64,000 nt of DNA from positions 2,356,001-2,420,000 of the forward strand of contig JASJZC010000004.1 of NCBI GenBank assembly GCA_037178855.1. Direction: 5' to 3'. The translations under genes and the position numbers were made by a program. Origin of the DNA: Oscheius sp. JU75. Lineage: Eukaryota > Nematoda > Chromadorea > Rhabditida > Rhabditidae. Of this stretch, positions 47,574 through 60,530 are shown piece by piece. The notes below the pieces were generated by a model. That model was not told the origin of the DNA. It searched no databases and saw nothing but the letters and a program-made list of their open reading frames with translations. How positions within the stretch are numbered: the stretch's first letter is position 1; each line of letters opens with the position of its first letter.

Positions 47574-49240
47574 CTGGAAGAAAAGTTGGTATCGAATGGT
47601 CAAGAAAGGGTACAAGAAGGAACAAAGTGATTTTGGAGGAGAGGCGGAGCAAAAAGGGTAAATAGACACAGTTCACGCCGTGGTTTATGTCTAGAATGAG
47701 AGTGACGTGTTCATAGACGCGCCATATAGGATATACACAAGAAGTCAAGGTCGGTATGGAAGGGGGACGGGTCAAAATGACCAACTTGAAGAGAACGAGA
47801 ATCAGACGGTCACGTGGTGCGATGCACTCTTCGGGCAATGCTACGTAGAAGTTGAGGGAACTGATGGTCAGAGTGAGTCAGTCAGACAAAAAGCATTCAA
47901 TTGGGGAAACATCGTGTTTTGCTGACTCTCTTGTTTAATTCAAAGGCTTTAGAATACCTTTGAAGCTCGCGTAGAGACACTTCCAATGTTTTGTTCTTCG
48001 ACAACTTTCTCTTTCGTTATCCAAGGGAGACTACAAACAACAAACACGTGAATGATAGTCATTTGTCCGACTTTTTCTGATATCAACATGGAAAGTCATC
48101 TCTCCAAGTGGGGATGATAAATAAACTAAAATAGAGGCAAATGCCAATGGGAACTGTGCCCTGCAGTCGTGTGAAACTGGAATTGGCGGCTGGAACGAGG
48201 TCTTTCTGCCGGCTGTAAAGTCCCTTAGGGGTAGAAGGTTGGTCCCATTGTTGGCAACAACCGGGTCAACAGACACCATCAGCTGTGTTCTTCGGAGAAC
48301 TGTGTAGGCTGTGCAAACAGACTGTGAAGAGTGTCCGACGTGTTGACAGACTCGTAGAGACAGCTTGTATGAGAGAAATTGTACCTAGTTGCTGTGCTTT
48401 GTCTCCTTTTAGACTGGAAGATTCCAAATATAACAGTTTCAAGACCCAAAACAGTTATCCAAAGATAGTATTTCTGCAACAGTTCTGTTCTCTGTCGCGT
48501 GCAGTTCTCCAAACTCGCACATTTATATTTTATAGTGTTTATTTTCACTGTTTTCGATTGAGAATGAGTGAAAGTAGTCCATCCATTCCTATTTGGCTAA
48601 CAGCGTTCGTGTTCAGCAAACCAGGATAAAACAATAGGAAGACGACGAAATGACAATCGGTTTGAAAAGGAACTAAAGGAAATACGAAAAAGGACTGAAG
48701 TAGACAGTGACGCGACACCTGGTCCGACTTGGAAACAAAGATATCTGCGGAGAAACCGCCGAAGGGCGAGGTGGAACGAGTTCCGTCCCCTGCCACGGCG
48801 GCAATCATGACAGCGGCACTTCAATTAGAAAACTGTGTCATATAAATCCTACCTTTACAATTTGCAAGAGGCATCCATTTGCGATACAAGACAACTCTAA
48901 TCTGGGATAACATTTAACAATGTTTGTGGACTTTTCTGTCAATCCTAAATTAGAGCTGACAAGACAAGTCAGGACAGTTCCAGTTGCACTGACGGTGAGT
49001 CGCTCCGCCAGGAGCTCCAATTGAACTTTTCCGATATTTTGAACTGTTTGGCTAAGTCAAGCTAGTGCAAGAAGAAACTTTTTGGAGTTGTCAAACTACT
49101 GTTTTGATCGCTTGTATTTCAATTGTAAAAAAAAAAGTTACTTTTGCTCCGTGGAAAGATTTTGTTTTTTTGCTCAATAAAACCGCCAAGCAGCGAAGTC
49201 GGCTGATAAAATTCATTTAGAAAGGAACAAAAAGAATGGA
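47574..49240. other. Intergenic region with repeat
   Basis: About 1.7 kb without a supported gene. ORFs at 47707-47925 (plus), 48285-48629 (plus) and 48545-48808 (minus) overlap and lack recognisable features. The only clear element is one copy of the interspersed repeat at 48849-49017. Confidence 0.5.
48849..49017 (+). mobile_element. Interspersed repeat, copy B
   Basis: 169 bp, beginning CTACCTTTACAATTTGCAAG and ending GTCGCTCCGCCAGGAGCTC. It shares both ends and the internal AACTCTAATCTGGGATAA and TTTTCTGTCAA blocks with copies A (minus) and C. Non-coding. Confidence 0.7.
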
Positions 49241-50372
49241 TCAAAATGAGGCATAGTAGGGCAAATAGTTGACGACTTCGGGGAATTCCTGGAAGATGAC
49301 AGGAGATTGAAGAGCAGTCGGAGGGGGGGACAGCCGGACAGAATGTGAACTCTGGAGACGTCGGATAGAAGGAAGACGACAGATTGAGAGGAGGCAACTC
49401 GAACTGGACCACGTTCGGAGGCGGTGTGTTCTGGTAGAAGGCGAACGGAGCCATCAGACTCTCGTTGTAGCACATCGGCTCTTCCAAGACTCCTAAATCT
49501 TGCTAGTTATCAGTATGAAATGGGTAATACCTGGCGTAGGAAAAGCATTGCTACCGTATCCGTGGTTGGAGCTCGTCTTCAAGAACGACTTACCAAAACC
49601 GCCTCGCCATCTCTTGGAACCATTCAAGCCGTAATTCTTCTCCTAAAAATTTTTTCCATATTCCTATATCAAAACAACGCCTTACTCCAATATCCCTGTA
49701 GTATGCCGGTTTCACTTCACACTTGTCACTTCCAATAAGGAAATGTCGTTGCTTCTGCTGTAGGATCTTGTCGACTGTCGACGCATCGAGGAACTCGACA
49801 AAGGCGAATCCGCGACAGGCGCCGGTAATTCGATTGTAGCAGATTTCGACCTGAACGTGTTTTTACAGTGAGAAAGACCAGAGAACCTACATCAATAACA
49901 GCTCCAAACCCATTGAAAAAGTTCTTCAAGAATTCCCGAGTATGAGAGTCTCGAATGCCTCCAACGAAGACGCGTCGACTCTTCTGAACGAACGGATTGC
50001 CGCTGTGGAATTCTCGATGGACGGCGTCCGGACGGGCGTATCTTGCGTCGAGAAACTTTCCATCGATCTCGTGCTTCTCCTTGGCTAAGACTACTTCGGC
50101 CTATAAATCCTTCATCTGAGAATAATCAAGAGAGACTAGCCGCCTGAGGTGTCTCGAAAGTGACGAGGACGAACCCTTTGTTTTCTCCCACGTGGACATC
50201 ATCCAAAGGCAGATCCATCTGATGAACATGTCCGAAGGTGGAAAAGTAGTTTAAGAGAGTTTCCCTGGTCGTCTCGTAGTTCAGTCCGCCAATGAAAATC
50301 TTTCTAACGTTCTCGACTTGGCCTTTCTGGACAGTTAAAACTACTTTTGGTTTTACAAGGAACTGTACCATT
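49241..50372 (-). CDS. Two-RRM RNA-binding protein, hnRNP A-like
   Basis: Nuclear RNA-binding protein of about 300 residues. RRM1 starts right after the N-terminus: RNP2 KIFIGGLNY, RNP1 GFVLVTF. RRM2: RNP2 RVFVGGIRD, then GFGAVIDVEICYNRITG and RNP1 RGFAFVEF. A linker with DARYARPDAVHREFHSGN separates them, as in the hnRNP A/B and DAZAP/Musashi group. The C-terminal tail is rich in Phe, Pro, Ser and Asn (FYQNTPPPNVVQFELPP) and ends EVVNYLPYYASF, which needs a 43 bp intron (acceptor TCTTCCAG). The start is taken as MVQFL (50372). An in-frame extension to 50482 lacks a better signal. I cannot decide which RRM subfamily it is. Confidence 0.7.
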
Positions 50373-50602
50373 TTGGATGGATGACCACGTTGTAGCTCCT
50401 TTAAACACAGAATAACTCCGCTGACAAGCCAATTAGAGAAAGCCTTGACGAGATACAATAACTTTTTTTTGTAAAGATCCATCTTGTCAAGATTTGTTGG
50501 AACCTTTCGCTTTCTGTCAGACTAGGAGAACATTAGAACAAGAAACTAGAATTTATTATGTAGAAGAGATAAACATGGGATCCGGCCCAAATGAGGTATA
50601 GT

Positions 50603-53600
50603 CTAGTTGAGGAAGTTTCGGCAGTTGACCGAGTTGCAGAGACATTCGATCTTCTCGTCTTCCAAGGGAAACTTATAGTCATAGGTAATCTTGATTTTCA
50701 TATGTTTTTGACCGAAAGAATATAAAAACATACCTCCTCTCCCTTTTTGATCAACGACTTGCTGTAGATGACGATCCTCTTGTCGCCGTCGACCGACACA
50801 ACTCGGGCATAGCAGTTGGGAGTACAACTGTGGTTGATGAATCGGGCGAAGTTACCCATCTTAGTGGCATCGATCACCTTTAATTTTTGATTAGACTCCT
50901 CCGCCTATAGAACTCACAATCTCGTCATCTATCCTGAATAGGTAGCTGCTTCCTATTCCTCTCAGTTCGTAGTTCTTCTCCCTCACATCCGCCACAGCAT
51001 TTCTGATCTTCTGACCAACGTATTCAATAATCATGTCGTCTGGAGCGATTGGCTCCAATGCATACAGGCCCCAGCCGTGGATTCTTGATCGAGCGAACTT
51101 GATCATCTTTTTGCGGAACTGAAACATATCTATAAGACTTAAAAGAGACTGTTACCATAAGTTGATTGATTTTAAAGAAATCCGAATTGGTATCTCCTAG
51201 CGCTGTGGCCAGCCGTCTCTGCATGGCTCGATTCTCTTTGACAGCCACAGTTTGATGACGAACAATCATCTCGTCCTGAAAAAGAATATAATTTAAAAGT
51301 TCTGAAACAAAAACATACCGTTTCACTGATTCTCGTGCAGTCCCACATAATGTCGGCTCTTCGAATATGGAGCCTCTTCTCTTTCACAGACATCTTTTTG
51401 TAAACACAAGCACGAGCACAACTTCCATTCGGAACAACTCCGTCCAACTCATCATCGTCGTAATAACACTTGATTCCGTTGATCATCTTCGGTGTAGTCA
51501 ATATCCTCGGGACGGGATTGACCACGACAAACTTGAACGCGGCAGGAGTTTTCCAAGGTGGCTGGGCTTTGATAGCTTTCGGGAATCCATTCTCTTCTTT
51601 GTCGAACATATTCTCATCCGGCTGTAGAAGTTTCCAAGCCTGATAAAGATAGACTTGATCTTCGTCGTCGAAAATGGTTCCCCAATTGTCGACAATTTTC
51701 GTCTGTTGAATGAGAGTCCGTTTCGGGAAGACTTTCTTCGGCTTGGGAGGGATCTCTACAAAGGACGGAACTCCAGGGAAAACTTTCTTTGTGTAGGGAC
51801 GTTTCTTCGGAGTCTGAGAGCTGATCTGGGGTACTCTGTCCTGAAAAACAATGACTCCCTTGGTCTCTTTTGAACCGACCAGTACGTGGAAGCTTTGAAG
51901 AATTTGAGCAACATTGGCCTCGACATTCGCGACTGTTGATTGAGGTGTGGGAGGCTGAAAGCATTTTATCTTTACGGACAAGCACTGCAGATCAAGTGAG
52001 GGTTAGTTTGACTCTTCAAGATACTGTTCTAAGTGACGACACAAGTGTGCAGGCATGCGACAGTACCTCCTTGTTGAGGTTAGCATAGCAGTGTTCTGTA
52101 TAGTAGAAGTGGTAGTCCTCTCGGGACACAACTTCTTCAGCTGGAGGCAAATCGTTCTCAGACACCGTAGCAGACGGAATACGGAACCGACGAGGTCCTG
52201 GCTCCTCAGGCTTGTTTTCAGGCTGCAAAGATTGGTCAGTGACCTCCACCAGATAATTAGAAAGAGAGAAAAAACTGAAAGATATTACCTTCGATTCTTC
52301 CGATGAGGCAATCGAGCTGTCAACTGATCCTCCTCTCACTTTTGAAGGACGAGGAGTCGAACTCCTTGAACTCGAAGCAGTAGTCGCTTCTCGACTGTCC
52401 GAATCCAGAAGACGACGTTTTTTTACCCTTGCCGACGAACCAGACGAAGATCTGTATTGTTCTTGGTGGAAGCCAAATGGACCACTTACGAGCTGGAAGA
52501 TCCGGAATCAGATTCGGTACTACTATCTGAGGAGCTCTCTGAAGAACTTCCGGAAGACTGTGTCTCTCTGGGAGGAGTGACCTGCTTTGGTTTCTAAAAG
52601 TGATTTATACCATTCTTAACATTCTCAACTTACTCTAAAGCTGAGATTCAAGTTGCTTGGAAGAGAAAGAATCGGGATTCCGAGCTTGACAGGAGAAATA
52701 GACGGCATAACTGGTGCTGGTTTCGGGTCTTCCACCTGACTTCTATGTCTTTCCTGCAACATTTCAATAGCCAAAGCAACAACTCATACTCACCAGCAAC
52801 TCCTTTTTCAGACTCTCCATCTCTTGTTCTTTCAGACCCCAAGTACCTTCCATTCCAGCCATTTCATCGGCCATTATTCTTTTCTGGACATCGTTCTTGA
52901 CACATTTCATCACTTCCTCCTTCAGTTTGCACAGGATCAGTTGGGTCAGATCCAACGCAAATCGTTCTCGATTGTGTTCTGGTTTTTCGGGAGGCGGAGC
53001 AGGCTTCTCCTCGTACAAATTTGGTTCTTCGCACTTGTTTGAGACAGGCGGAGGAACATGCTTGAATGTCGCCTCCATCGAATGCTGTTCAATCGGGAGA
53101 GATGTGGATGGAGGTAGAGGAAGTTTGTCCTTAGAAGGCGTTCCGAAGAGACTCGCGATTCTGTCACCCAACGAAGATGAACCCAACTTCGGAGATGCGT
53201 TTTGCTCCTGTAGTTTGACTGGTAATACATTCTAAATATTGTAAATTGTTATGAAGAACAGAATTTTTACTTTAACTGGGGTCGTCTGAGAGGTGGGAAG
53301 AATTTGTGCTCTCAAGAAATTCGGCGGAGGGACATGCGGGTTGAATGACATTGGAACAGGGCCTGGTGTCGTCTAAAATCGGATTTTTATACGAAATCTT
53401 TGTTCCTACCATGTATTGAGGTGTACTCAGCCCTTGACTGGGAGTCATTGGTTTCTTCACTGGCTCAGTTGAAACGACCGGCTTCTTCTCATTTGATCTT
53501 CGTTTCTCCTTTCTTTTTTTTCGTCTTTCATGGTCAGAAGATTCAGACGAAGAGGAGCTCCATCGATGACCTCCGTCTCCCTTGCGACTTTTTGACTTCT

Positions 53601-55533
53601 TCGCTTCCTCTTGACTGTCAGGAGAAATATCCTGTAGGCCACTGATACCTTCCTTCCGCGTGATTCTCTTGTAGGTTTTGATCTCGACGATCTGTTCCTT
53701 CCCGGACTTCCACTTTGTACTCCGTTCCTTCTTCTCCACCTTGACATATTCCCCACTTCGAAGAGATTCAGACGAGTCACTCGAAGAGTCGGATCGAGAG
53801 TAGCTCCTTTTCTTCTTTTTGTTCTTCTTCCTGTTCTTGGCAGCAGCCGCTGCATACCTTTCGTCAGTATTCGACGAGCTTGACCGTCTTCTACTCCGAC
53901 TGTCCGACCTTCTTGATCTTCGCATATTCGAATGGTCTTTCGAGCTGGACCTATTTCTCGAATGGTGCTCTGCAATCAAAAGGAACTTATTGGCAAACCC
54001 TGTCACCAACCTGTTGTTCTATACTGGTCCACTTCACTGTAAGCAGGAGGCGGTGCGTTGAACACTTCGGCAGGAGGAACGGGAGAATTCCCCGGGAAGA
54101 ATGGAGGAAAGCCCGGCGGAGGGACAAGAGGCCAACCGGGAAGAGGAACAGCCGTTTCCGGAGTTATTGGTCGGCGAGTAGAGGCCAAAACTGTAAGTAA
54201 TTCTACCTTTACATTTTGCGGGAAACGTCCTGGGTAACACTTGACAGCTTGTGTAGCCTTTTTTTGTCAAACGTTATCCAGCATAAGAGTTGACAGGTCA
54301 ATTCAGATTGAGAGTCAAACAGTCGAAAGGGCAAAATAGTACAAAGTCGCTCTGCCAAGAGCGTTAGCGGCTTATCGTATCCAAAAAGGAGAGCTTACGT
54401 GGTGGTTGAATGAGTGTGGGAGCAGGTAATTTGACTGGAGGAAGGGGCGCTTGACTCCTAGGCTCGAGCCTTGATTCAGGTCGACTAGTGCTCGCACTGC
54501 CAATCGGAGGAGGGGGAGGGGTAGACGGACCGATATCTTCCATCGGAACATCTTCTTGCGGAGAGAAGGAAATGTCCATCTCCTTTTCTTCAAGCTCGTC
54601 TTCCAGAAGAATATTAGTTCGGTCTGCAAAATTAAATAGGAGGTGATCTCACACTAACTCACTCTCTTCATCGATAATAGCCTGTCTTCTGCTGGCTAGA
54701 ACAGATGTACTCAGTTCGGAGAGATGTGGAGTGAGAGGTAGTTGTGTGAGAGTCAATTCAAAGTATCGGGACGACAGTTTTGTCAGGAAGGGATCGTAGA
54801 TACAGTCGATTTCCATTCCCATGATACTTCTCTTGTGCCATTCCGAGACGAATCGGAAAGCGTCTGCTGTCTGTTTGAAGACGATAACTCCCATTTGCAG
54901 ATGCTTCTTCGAATTCGGATGACTGAAGACCCTCACAAACTCCGGCTCTCCAACTTTCCTCGCAGTTTTGGTCAGGAATGTCTGATCGACGTTATCGTTC
55001 AGGTTGAAAACAGAGATCTCTCTTTGGGGAGGAATAGCCAAATACTGTTCATCTATCTGAACAGGCAAGAGTCAAGTTGAAAGAGAGAACGACATACCAG
55101 AAATCTGGGGATAGGAAGATCCAAACCACTTGTGTCCTTGTTCATATACCGAGTCTTGCTTCGAGGATCCATCACGATCGTTATATTGTACTGAAACCAA
55201 TGGTTCTTTTTCAAGAAGAGTCAGCCCACCTCTGTTTTCTTTATGCAGTTCCCGTCGAATCTGTAGATGAGCTCTCCTTTGTCGTTCTTCGCCACTACTT
55301 TGTACCCTGAAAAAGTCTTTTCTTCATTTATAACCAGTGAACTCACCATGTTTGAAGCTGACTTTGATATTTTTCGGATCGTCTCCCGCCGGTCTCATTT
55401 TATGATGAGCCCCTGATGAGGTGGCCATTATGAGACGCTTGTCCAAGTCAAAAATGTTCGTTGAATTCTTTAGATAGTTGAAAGGGATAGAAGATTCACT
55501 TGATTGAGGGTAGGGGTTAGGCATTCCTGTCAT
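50603..55533 (-). CDS. set-2: SET1 histone H3K4 methyltransferase
   Basis: Homologue of Set1/SETD1 (C. elegans SET-2), the catalytic subunit of COMPASS. ATG 55533 opens [14 protein letters not shown] conserved N-terminal block and RRM follow ([36 protein letters not shown]), then Pro-rich, Arg/Ser/Lys-rich and coiled regions over about 10 exons. The N-SET region comes next ([15 protein letters not shown] side, [13 protein letters not shown]), then [67 protein letters not shown] (catalytic NHSC), EEVCF-type junction, [18 protein letters not shown] and post-SET CRNFLN at 50603. All SAM/lysine-site motifs look intact. One intron (about 54192-54400) carries an interspersed repeat. Confidence 0.9.
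54203..54372 (+). mobile_element. Interspersed repeat, copy C
   Basis: 170 bp in a set-2 intron, antisense to the gene. It begins CTACCTTTACATTTTGCGGG and ends GTCGCTCTGCCAAGAGCG, then TTAGCGGCT, matching the tail of copy A (AAGCGGCT). It is more diverged in the middle than the others. The splice sites of the host intron remain outside the element. Confidence 0.65.
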
Positions 55534-56295
55534 TTTTCGAGATTTGGGGTAAAGATTCTGAGAATTTGGGTCTTTTGAAAGCAGAAAAAGCGAGCTGTAT
55601 ACCCCCAAGCACTTCGAAAATCAATACTACTTCCCTAGAAGGAGTAATATACAGTTTAGCTCAAGTCTAAATATTTTCTGAAGCTTTGAGTAGTTTGTCG
55701 CATCATAAGAGAAAGATTACATCTCTCGCAGTTTTTCTGGAGATGGGCAGTCCTATTTTCTTTTTGCAAGGGTGTTCGGCCAGTATTTTTTCTGGCGATT
55801 TCATCATTCTAGTAGTGGTCTTCCAATCTCTCTTGGAAAATACAAAGGAAATAAATGGAAAATGGTATTATCAGCTGGTGGGGATGCTTCCAAAGCCAAA
55901 AGTAAATTGGCGGGAGCGGGCTGCCGCACAGTTTTCTGTGCCCCAATTGGCGGAATAGGTTTCCCTTTAGGAGCCTAAGAAGACTTTGAAATATAATTAT
56001 CTCTGGATGTATGAATCTCTTGCAGATCGTACAATGTCTTTTACAGTAATTTTAGTGCCAATACTGGTATACTTACCCATGAATGAGTGAATGTGAACAG
56101 GTTAGGGAGAATGGTTGGATGAGTTAGGAATTGTTGACTAGCAAGGACGCATTTGAATTGCCGCGCAACCTGAAAGTCAGGCTAAATCGTCCCGCCACGA
56201 ACTTCTTCCAAATTGACCTCGGCCGAAAAAAAAGCATAAACACCACAAATTGCTCCAGTTTTTATACAACTGCATATCGAAACAATCGAAAAATC
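55534..56295. other. Short intergenic region, one doubtful ORF
   Basis: Between the divergent set-2 and LEA-like genes. A 38-codon plus-strand frame at 55862-55978 (SAGGDASKAKSKLAGAGCRT... ending GFPLGA) follows a possible acceptor and could be a short gene or exon. It has no signal peptide and no known motif. The rest shows no clear structure. Confidence 0.35.
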
Positions 56296-56661
56296 ATGCC
56301 CGAGGTTAGTTAGTTTTGTCGGTGTTACCCGTACTGTTAATTTTAGAACAAAGGAATCATCGGCTCCACTGTCGACAAACTGGTTGACGCCGCTGAGTTT
56401 GTCAAGGAGGTCGGTCCTTCAAAAATTCTTCTCAAAATCTCTTTTACAGAAGGCAGTAGACATGAAGGACAAAGTTGTCGGAAACCACACCGAAGATACC
56501 GCTGCCAATTCGATTAAGAAGAAGGTTTCGGAACTTGCCGGAAAGGTGAGCTCACCTTTTGTTTTACATTCATTCTGAAAATTCAGGTCACCGAAACCAG
56601 GGAATCTGCAGCTGACAAGATCGAAGAAGCTGCTCATGCCATGGAGCGTGCCATCGACTAG
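56296..56661 (+). CDS. Small LEA-like helical protein
   Basis: About 76 residues in four exons. ATG 56296, then NKGIIGSTVDKLVDAAEFVK, DMKDKVVGNHTEDTAANSIK, KKVSELAGK, and a last exon with RESAADKIEEAAHAMERAID before TAG. It is Lys/Glu/Ala-rich, free of Cys and Trp, with an 11-residue-like helical rhythm (K..E.A...K..E.A). This is the type of composition seen in group 3 LEA proteins and small nematode stress proteins that protect other proteins under desiccation. It is much shorter than LEA-1. Functional assignment is composition-based only. Introns fall in phase at GAG|GTTAGT, GAG|GTCGGT and AAG|GTGAGC. Confidence 0.6.
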
Positions 56662-57002
56662 ACTTCCTTTTGAACGGATAGAACGTCTACCTCAATGCTC
56701 AATGCTGTACATAGTAATTCATATCTTTCTAGTAAAGTTTGCTTTTATCCTTGTTTTTACTTCCTCTAAATGTTGACACCGCAAATGGGTCGATGGTTGA
56801 GAATTGTCTTCCGATGACGGCTTATTTTTTTTTTTTTGGCCTATGCGGAACTTGGATACTCGTTAAACTTCGGCTGAACCCCTGATCCTCGAGCTCACGC
56901 TCTTGTTTGTCCCACCACATCCTACCTGTTCCAATAACCTGGATAATCCGACAATAATAGGCAAGGACAGCCCTCCCGACTCATTCCACTGCCTTCACAC
57001 CA

Positions 57003-59458
57003 TGGTGCGAGCTCATTTCATTCTTTTGTTGCTAGCGGCTCCATGTTATTTCCAACCTGTGCCGCCATCCAGTGCTACGTTGCTAGCGTTGAACGATTCA
57101 CAGACAGCTACAGTCGGTGATTCTGGCAGTCTTGACAAGACTATCGACGAAATGGTAAAGAAGACTGGTCTCACATTATCTGAGGATCAACTCGGGCTCG
57201 TGAAAAGCATGGCCTCCGGAAACTTCCATGCTAAGACGTTGACGAAAATGATGGGTACCATGGTTGAAGATCTCAAGAAGGACCAGAAGGACGAGTTCAA
57301 CGACTTCGCCAACAGGGTTATTGGCTGGAAGAGAAAGAAGGAGACCATCCAGAACAAGATGATCCTGGAACTGGCCAACGGGTCTACTGATGCTAAAAAC
57401 GTATGAGAAACTTGTCTGTAACAAATATTACTTTTAGATGCGTGACTATATGAAACACATGAACCTGAATGCTATCATCAACACAGTACAGAAAACCTAT
57501 TCTGGTAGTCCCGAATGGGATAGGATCAAGGCTTTTGTCGATCGCGTAAATAAGGATCCTCATGGTGTGAGTTCCTTTACGATTGATTACTGCTCCCTAA
57601 CCGAAATTCTAATCAACATGTTTGATCCAATCAGTCAACCAATGCGTACTAATCATCTATGCCGTCCAATTTTGGGTAAAACTACGAATCTGATCCGATT
57701 ATTGGTGTGATGTGCTCAGTTAACAAACTTTCAGTGGAAACTGAACGATAACTTTCCATGTTGGGAGCGAACAACTCGATCTTCTAACAGTACAGTAACA
57801 TACATTAGTTGTTTTTGATGCCAGCCTATTCAGTCCTCGAACGTAACCTTCGCTACCCCAACATCTAACAAAACAGCAACTACAGTAACCCATAGAATGC
57901 TAACAGCAGTATCCAGTAACACGAGTATTGTAACTACACTAAGTCCGGTAAAGCTCGATGTCTAAAAATCAATTGATTTTCCTAGTCAACCATTAGTACT
58001 GGTTCTAACTACACAACAGCTACTCCTTCTGTTCCTTCTTTCACGTTCGTCTTCGTTCCTCCTGGAAATGCGACAAATGTAAACATGTCGACTAACAGTG
58101 GTCCCAGTTGGAATAGTATCATGTCTCTCTTTACAAGTGTGAGTGAGCTCATAGAACGAAGATTCTTTGTTCAGCCTCCTACGACCACTACTTCATCGCC
58201 TAACACAACTGGTACTACTAACAGCTCATCTGCCATTAACTCAGCGACGATAACCGTATGCTGTTTGAAAAAGGGTAATATGTTTGAACTCAGTCACGTC
58301 TACCTATTGCTATCAGCTCAATAACACCAACTAACTCGTCCAACGTTCCCACGGTAGCGGATGGTACAAAGAACAAAACCCTAACTTTTTCTTCAGCTAC
58401 CTCCTTTTCCGACTCATTCAAATAATAGCATCATGACGTCTAACAGTATTCTTCCGCCAACAGTCAACGTGACTCTACTGCCTCCTCTGACAGCAGTTGT
58501 TCTTACTTATGTTCCGAAACTGACCATTTGTTCAGATCACATTACAGAATAACGCAATAACCCCTTCGACAAACAGAACAGGAGGTCTACCAGTTCCTCC
58601 ACCACCTCACAGCAGTTCTGTTAGACCACTACCTCTTCAACCGCCCTTGCCTACTAATGGAACGAACCCAGGTCCTCCCCTACCCTTATCTACCCATGGT
58701 CACTCTCCGGTTCTGCCTAACAACGGGTCTAATCTAACTACTGTACGTGGTTACTAACTGAATCAATTAACCGCTTGTTTGTTCAGGTTTCAGTTCCACT
58801 GACTACATCCGATCATGCTCCAAATACGACTGTGGTAAGAATCGGGTTGAGAATTGCTATTCGATGTTTCAGTTGCCGTCCACTAACACAACAGGACCAA
58901 CTCCTCTTTCCGTCAGCTACTTGGTTATTAACTAAAATATCTCAGTTCAGGTCCCACCACAAAATCCTAATGCCTCTCCTGTACATTCTTGATCAATAAA
59001 GCTTCCATTTCCTAGCAAATCCTTTTTGTAGCAATCATCGAGTGAAGAAGCAGAACCCGAGACGGGTAAGCCTGATCCGGTGCCAGAAGGGACGTCTCAT
59101 GATCCCGAAAGCCACGGTGAAGAGAATCAAGACCTCGATGTCAATGCCGAAGAGGCAGGAGAAGACGTGAGCGCCGAGGAGACTGTAGAAGGAGAAGGAT
59201 CTGGAGAAAATGATGACCCCGAGGGTATGTTTGCAGTAAATTGTAAAAAGTCTCTAGCAGAGGGAGAGGGCTCTGGCGAGGAGGAACCATCTGCTGATGA
59301 ACCGATTGCTGCTGTCGAGGAAGGATTCGTAGAAGAAGGCTCTGGTGAAGCCGAAGGATCTGGAGAAGAGCCTGCTGTGGAGGCAGCTGTTATGCCCTCA
59401 AACGAAGAGCCGGTAAGTATTTATTTGAGAAATCACAAATGAGTTTCAGGGTCACTAG
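57003..59458 (+). CDS. Secreted mucin/proteoglycan-like protein
   Basis: The signal peptide is MVRAHFILLLLAAPCYF. A helical N-domain follows (LDKTIDEMVKKTGLTLSEDQ, DEFNDFANRVIGWKRKKETI, MRDYMKHMNLNAIINTVQKT), then a long Thr/Ser/Asn/Pro-rich region over several exons with many N-glycosylation sites (for example NTTGTTNSSSA, PPHSSSVRPLPLQPPLP). Near the C-terminus an acidic segment holds four SG motifs in EGEGSGENDD, GEGSGEEEP, EEGSGEAEGSGEEP, the classical context for chondroitin/heparan attachment. The stop TAG is at 59456, 4 bp from the convergent GNPDA stop. The middle (57.7-58.9 kb) is inferred as one gene, and some exon joins are not verified. A cuticle or egg-shell proteoglycan is likely. 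Confidence 0.55.
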
Positions 59459-59462
59459 ACTT

Positions 59463-60530
59463 CTACTCGACGAGCTTCCTGTGGTGACCCATCAAGCCTT
59501 TGAAGTACTTGACTGTCTTGACCTAGAATCAAATATAGTTTTGTTAATCAGCCGAATCTTGCCTTCAATTCAAGAGTAGCGTCTTCGTCAGCTACGAACA
59601 TGGCCAGGGGGTGATTCTGGAAAGCTGAAATTGTTGGTTTGAATAAGTTTGTATACAAAGTCACCTGACACTGTCCACATGTGACTTATACCTCTCTCAA
59701 GCGCCTAAAAGAAAGCTAGATTGATAGCTGACAAAGAATACCATGTGAAGAGCCAAGGCCTTGTGAGCGCCAGTGATGAGAATCATCACCTCTTTGGCGT
59801 CCATAACCGTCTGGACTCCAACAGTCAGAGCTTGGGTTGGAACCTGGGAGAGATCTCCGCCGAAGAAACGGGCATTTGCCTAATACATAGGGTACATGAG
59901 TCCAAAGGAAAAATACCTGGATCGTGTCCTGATTGAGAGTCTTCAATCTAGTTCTGGAAGCTAATGAACTGCCCGGTTCGTTGAAGGCGATGTGTCCATC
60001 GGGTCCGATTCCTCCAATGAAGAGATCAATTCCGCCAGCTGCTTGAATAGCCTTCTCGTAATTGGCACACTCTTCAGTTAGATTCTTGGCATTTCCGTCC
60101 AGGATGTGAACGTTTGCCGGCTGGATAACAGATGGGTACACGAGATCTATAGTAACAAACCTGGATGTCAATATGACGGAAGAAATTGATAAACATGAAA
60201 GAGTGATACGATTCGGGATGATCCCGGGGAAGACCTGAGGAGTTTTCAATGGAAGAAGGGAGACCTACCAACATATTCGTCCATGTTGAAGGTGATAACA
60301 TACTGGAAAGAAACGATGCCCTTCTTGTGGAGCTCAATCAGTTTTTTGTACATTCCGAGCGGAGTCGAGCCTTGAAATATGTAAGTTTATACACAAGTTA
60401 TCCCACCAGTCGGCAGTCCCATCACAAAGTAGCGATCAGGACCACAGTTGTGTTCGTTGATCTTCTTCGCGACATACTTGGCAGCAAAATCAGCGACAGA
60501 GTCGCAGTTTTCTTCGATGATGAGTTTCAT
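59463..60530 (-). CDS. Glucosamine-6-phosphate deaminase
   Basis: GNPDA/NagB family: converts glucosamine-6-phosphate to fructose-6-phosphate plus ammonia, the reverse of the first hexosamine step. ATG 60530 gives [20 protein letters not shown], then the substrate loop [40 protein letters not shown] (catalytic Asp), [33 protein letters not shown] (His), [32 protein letters not shown]-type strand and HMWTVSAFQNHP. A 35 bp intron interrupts EYVG. The C-terminus [19 protein letters not shown] is family-like. All key residues are present and the length (about 265) is normal. It is tail-to-tail with the proteoglycan gene, 4 bp apart. Confidence 0.9.

Noticed and set aside
53272-54009. Several long overlapping ORFs on both strands (e.g. 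53457-53975 minus, 52897-53235 plus) in the 52-54 kb Arg/Ser-rich area
   Set aside because: They are frame shadows of the Arg/Ser/Pro-rich linker of set-2; only one frame carries in-phase splice sites and links to the RRM and SET blocks.
55686-55958. 90-codon ORF starting MSSLSHHKRK upstream of the LEA-like gene
   Set aside because: Hydrophobic stretches are irregular, the frame conflicts with the alternative small frame ending 55978, and nothing supports expression.
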